Assembly (NCBI GenBank): GCA_024742475.1
Contig: JANSYI010000050.1
Location: 1 to 53,158 of the forward strand
Length of the DNA: 53,158 nt
Origin: a bacterium
GTDB taxonomy: Bacteria > Myxococcota_A > Polyangia > Nannocystales > Nannocystaceae
Reading direction: 5' to 3'
The translations under genes were made by a program, and so were the position numbers. Under the pieces are notes generated by a model. The model saw only the letters and a list, made by a program, of their open reading frames with translations. It did no database searches and was not told the DNA's origin. Below, piece after piece: positions 51,716 to 53,158 of the stretch; position 1 is the stretch's first letter, and every line of letters starts with the position of its first letter.

Positions 51716-52363
51716 CTACGCCTTGACGATCTGCTTGCCCGCGAGCTTCCACGCTTGACCCTTGTGATCGACCGCTCGGAACAGGTGGTCGATCGATGCG
51801 TTGCCGCCATAGCCCTGGCTGGCCGCGCCCATCCACGCCTGCACGATGTCTTCGGGGCTTGGGTTGGCGCGCAGCCGCCCAAAGAACGAACCACTCTTGG
51901 GGATGAAGCCGCCCCCGAAGAGCGCCTGCACGATCCGCCAGCCCGTGATGCCGCCGAAGCCGAGCATCACGTGCTCCTCGCCGAAGAGCGTCTTCATGGT
52001 CTGCACTTCGGTCTCATCGCCCAGAAGCGAGCACCCGCCCCAGATGACGACCTTGACGTTGCGATGGAGCTGAAAGTCGCGACCCTTGGTGAGCGTCGCG
52101 GTCTGGTTGCTCGCTTGAATCGTGACCCCGGTGTCCGAGAACGAGATGTCGGTCTCGCCGTTTTCGGAGTAGAGGCTCCCCGCGTAGTGACCCGCGAGGT
52201 AGAGCCACTCGGGGCTGTGGGAGAAGAAGCTCTTGGCGGTGGACATCGGGACGAGCCCGGTTCGCACCGACTTGCTGCGCCGCAAGCCGAGCCCTTGGCA
52301 GCCGGACTCCCAGTCGTTCGCATCGCGTCGACTGCCCAAGACGAAGGTGGAGAAAGTGCTCAT
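51716..52363 (-). CDS. Small protein with clan-CD-like His/Cys pair
   Basis: 215 residues. Strand WLYLAGHYAG places His59 after a hydrophobic beta strand, and VKVVIWGGCSLLGD places Cys111 after another. This His-then-Cys spacing (52 residues) with a G/A-H and GG-C context resembles caspase-like cysteine peptidases (clan CD, including C25/DUF6345-type proteins). Downstream, FGGITGWRIVQALFGG is well structured. There is no signal peptide. It is a candidate peptidase or an inactive relative; I cannot name the family with certainty. It starts with ATG at 52363 and converges with the L-domain gene. Confidence 0.7.
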   Translation of the reverse strand: MSTFSTFVLGSRRDANDWESGCQGLGLRRSKSVRTGLVPMSTAKSFFSHSPEWLYLAGHYAGSLYSENGETDISFSDTGVTIQASNQTATLTKGRDFQLHRNVKVVIWGGCSLLGDETEVQTMKTLFGEEHVMLGFGGITGWRIVQALFGGGFIPKSGSFFGRLRANPSPEDIVQAWMGAASQGYGGNASIDHLFRAVDHKGQAWKLAGKQIVKA

Positions 52364-52692
52364 GTCCGGTTCCGCTTCGGAGCGCTCGTGCGCCTGGGTG
52401 CCAGTGTGTAGGGAGAATCGCGCCGCGGCGACTTCGCCTCGGTTGCACGGATGCGCTCTCGGACGCCCGCCTGGCAGGGAGCGGCCTCTGATGGCTGTCA
52501 GACAGTCTGTGTCCTGGACCTACAGAATGTTGCTGGCCCGGGCGAGAAAAGTCGCCGAGGGGCTGCGCAAGTGTCGCGAGCAGTTTCGCGCAGGACGCGA
52601 GCGGCACGTCGGGGTCTTGCACCTGGCTCCTTGGGACAGGCCTCGAAGCGGCGACTCGGTTACTCCTAGAGACAAACGCCGGCGTCAGTTCT

Positions 52693-52791
52693 TGAGGCGC
52701 TTCGGCGAACTTCCCAAACGTGCGGGTTGTCGCCGCCTCACCCGACCCGGGCGTGCTGCAGGTGCTCGGATGGGAAGTTCCCGTCGCCTCA
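52693..52791. repeat. Imperfect inverted repeat, REP-like
   Basis: The left arm has TGAGGCG (52693-52699) and GAACTTCCCA (52707-52716). The right arm has TGGGAAGTTC (52771-52780) and CGCCTCA (52785-52791). The two boxes of each arm are exact reverse complements, separated by unequal inner gaps of 7 and 4 nt. The whole can fold into one hairpin of 99 nt. Confidence 0.75.
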
Positions 52792-52805
52792 GTGCGGGCA
52801 TGAAG

Positions 52806-52855
52806 GAATGGGCGCGGCGCCCGGACCCGGAAATGGGCGCGGCGCCCGGACCCGG
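52806..52855. repeat. Tandem 25-bp repeat with internal palindrome
   Basis: Two copies (52806-52830 and 52831-52855) differ by one base at the first position. Each contains GGGCGC-G-GCGCCC, a near-perfect palindrome. Confidence 0.85.
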
Positions 52856-52877
52856 GGTCTCCGAAACCGAGAAACTA

Positions 52878-52898
52878 GGGACTCTCGATGAGAGTCCC
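52878..52898. repeat. Perfect 9-bp hairpin
   Basis: GGGACTCTC, loop GAT, GAGAGTCCC. It lies 62 nt before the putative transposase start, so it could be a subterminal recognition hairpin for that enzyme family. Confidence 0.8.
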
Positions 52899-52960
52899 CG
52901 CGCCACCGCGGGTTCGGAAGTCCCTGCAACAACAGTCGCCGACGGTCGACCCCCCCTGCA

Positions 52961-53158
52961 GTGGCGCAGTCACGCAAAGAGGCCAGCGCGCAGCGGCGTC
53001 GGCGGAACCGGGATCGCGCGTCGCAGCGTACGCACGAGCGGGTGCGGGCCCGGCCGATCATCCCTGGCGCGCGAGTGCTGGTCACGCGGCGGTGTCACGA
53101 CCGGCGGCTGTTTCTCTCGCCCTACGGCGATCCGGGCAAGGGGCACACGATCGAGGAA
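52961..53158 (+). CDS. Putative REP-associated (Y1/IS200-like) transposase, N-terminal part, runs off the window
   Basis: 66 codons from a GTG at 52961 to the right edge, in one open frame. The first 33 residues are very Arg-rich (RKEASAQRRRRNRDRASQ). They lead into PGARVLVTRRCHDRRLFL, which matches the conserved first strand and helix (xxYHVTxRxxxRxxxF) of REP-associated tyrosine transposases. The catalytic HuH and Tyr lie beyond the edge, so the assignment is partial. The palindromic repeats immediately upstream are what such enzymes recognise, which supports the call. Confidence 0.55.
   Translation, partial: MAQSRKEASAQRRRRNRDRASQRTHERVRARPIIPGARVLVTRRCHDRRLFLSPYGDPGKGHTIEE

Larger units (their letters stand above)
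52364..52960. other. Gene-poor, palindrome-rich interval
   Basis: About 600 bp with no convincing coding sequence on either strand. The short open frames in it have the composition of chance frames in GC-rich DNA. It contains three ordered structures, listed separately: a 99-bp imperfect inverted repeat, a tandem 25-bp palindromic repeat and a perfect 9-bp hairpin. It ends at the putative transposase start. Confidence 0.7.

Noticed and set aside
52451..52669. 72-codon plus-strand frame in the gene-poor interval
   Set aside because: No domain, no ribosome binding site and chance composition; it lies next to palindromes that do not look coding.
52789..53085. 98-codon minus-strand frame across the palindromes and the putative transposase start
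   Set aside because: It is antisense to a better-supported frame and has no motif.

Overview
The window is very GC-rich and gene-dense. It carries MYXO-CTERM sorting tails, many secreted lipoproteins with Ser/Thr/Asp/Gly-rich linkers after the lipobox, AgmX/PglI-type proteins, an ECF sigma factor near a Ser/Thr kinase, and a myxobacterial-type PUFA synthase. Together these point to a myxobacterium (Myxococcota), most likely of the Nannocystis/Plesiocystis/Enhygromyxa group. The taxonomic call is inference from gene content. I see no rRNA, tRNA or CRISPR array.

Layout. (1) 1-5650, minus strand: PUFA synthase genes pfa1 (PfaD-like enoyl reductase) and pfa2 (KS-AT-tandem ACPs, cut by the left edge). 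A TPR-like protein gene and a FabR-like TetR repressor gene follow on the plus strand (5860-7130). (2) 7143-14075: secreted proteins, including a membrane-type metalloprotease, two tandem paralogous Cys-rich lipoproteins, a Cys-rich lipoprotein coupled to a ferritin-like diiron lipoprotein, a ClpP-fold periplasmic protein and a DUF5648 lipoprotein. (3) 13056-17163: the DUF5648 gene is the last gene of an overlapping operon with DUF1592-family and DUF1552 genes. (4) 17289-18457: a MYXO-CTERM protein coupled to a hotdog thioesterase. (5) 19252-22842: two AgmX/PglI-tail proteins, one with an FHA domain. (6) 23019-25558: an NSS-family transporter overlapping a gene for an (EP)n-linker envelope protein. 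(7) 25635-27007: an ECF sigma factor overlapping a single-pass TPR-like partner. (8) 27099-32514: a lipoprotein with three pacifastin-like repeats, an alkyltransferase-like (ATL) protein, a lipoprotein, a YkgJ-type Cys-cluster protein coupled to a zinc-ribbon protein, and a GNAT acetyltransferase. (9) 32521-38315: a MopE-motif/choice-of-anchor-type lipoprotein, then a minus-strand run of NAD synthetase, a CxxCH TPR lipoprotein and an inositol-monophosphatase-family enzyme. (10) 38421-45392: a glycine-rich RRM protein, a SNF2 helicase, an ECF sigma factor, a small lipoprotein and a Ser/Thr kinase with a repeat-rich C-terminus. (11) 45420-52363: a protease-like MYXO-CTERM protein with a substituted zinc ligand, an FG-GAP lipoprotein, a two-gene nucleotidyltransferase cassette, two more lipoproteins and a small protein with a clan-CD-like His/Cys pair. 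(12) 52364-53158: a gene-poor palindrome-rich stretch, then the start of what looks like a REP-associated (Y1) transposase running off the right edge.

How the genes work together. The clearest functional unit is PUFA synthesis next to a FabR-type regulator of unsaturated fatty acid synthesis. Much of the rest encodes the cell envelope: about fourteen probable lipoproteins and two MYXO-CTERM proteins. Start/stop overlaps (ATGA or TGATG) define several translationally coupled pairs. The most unusual items are the pacifastin-like repeats, the Gln-for-His protease-like protein, the His/Cys-dyad protein, the nucleotidyltransferase pair and the REP-like palindromes beside the partial transposase. 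All family assignments come from reading the sequence by eye; no database search was run.
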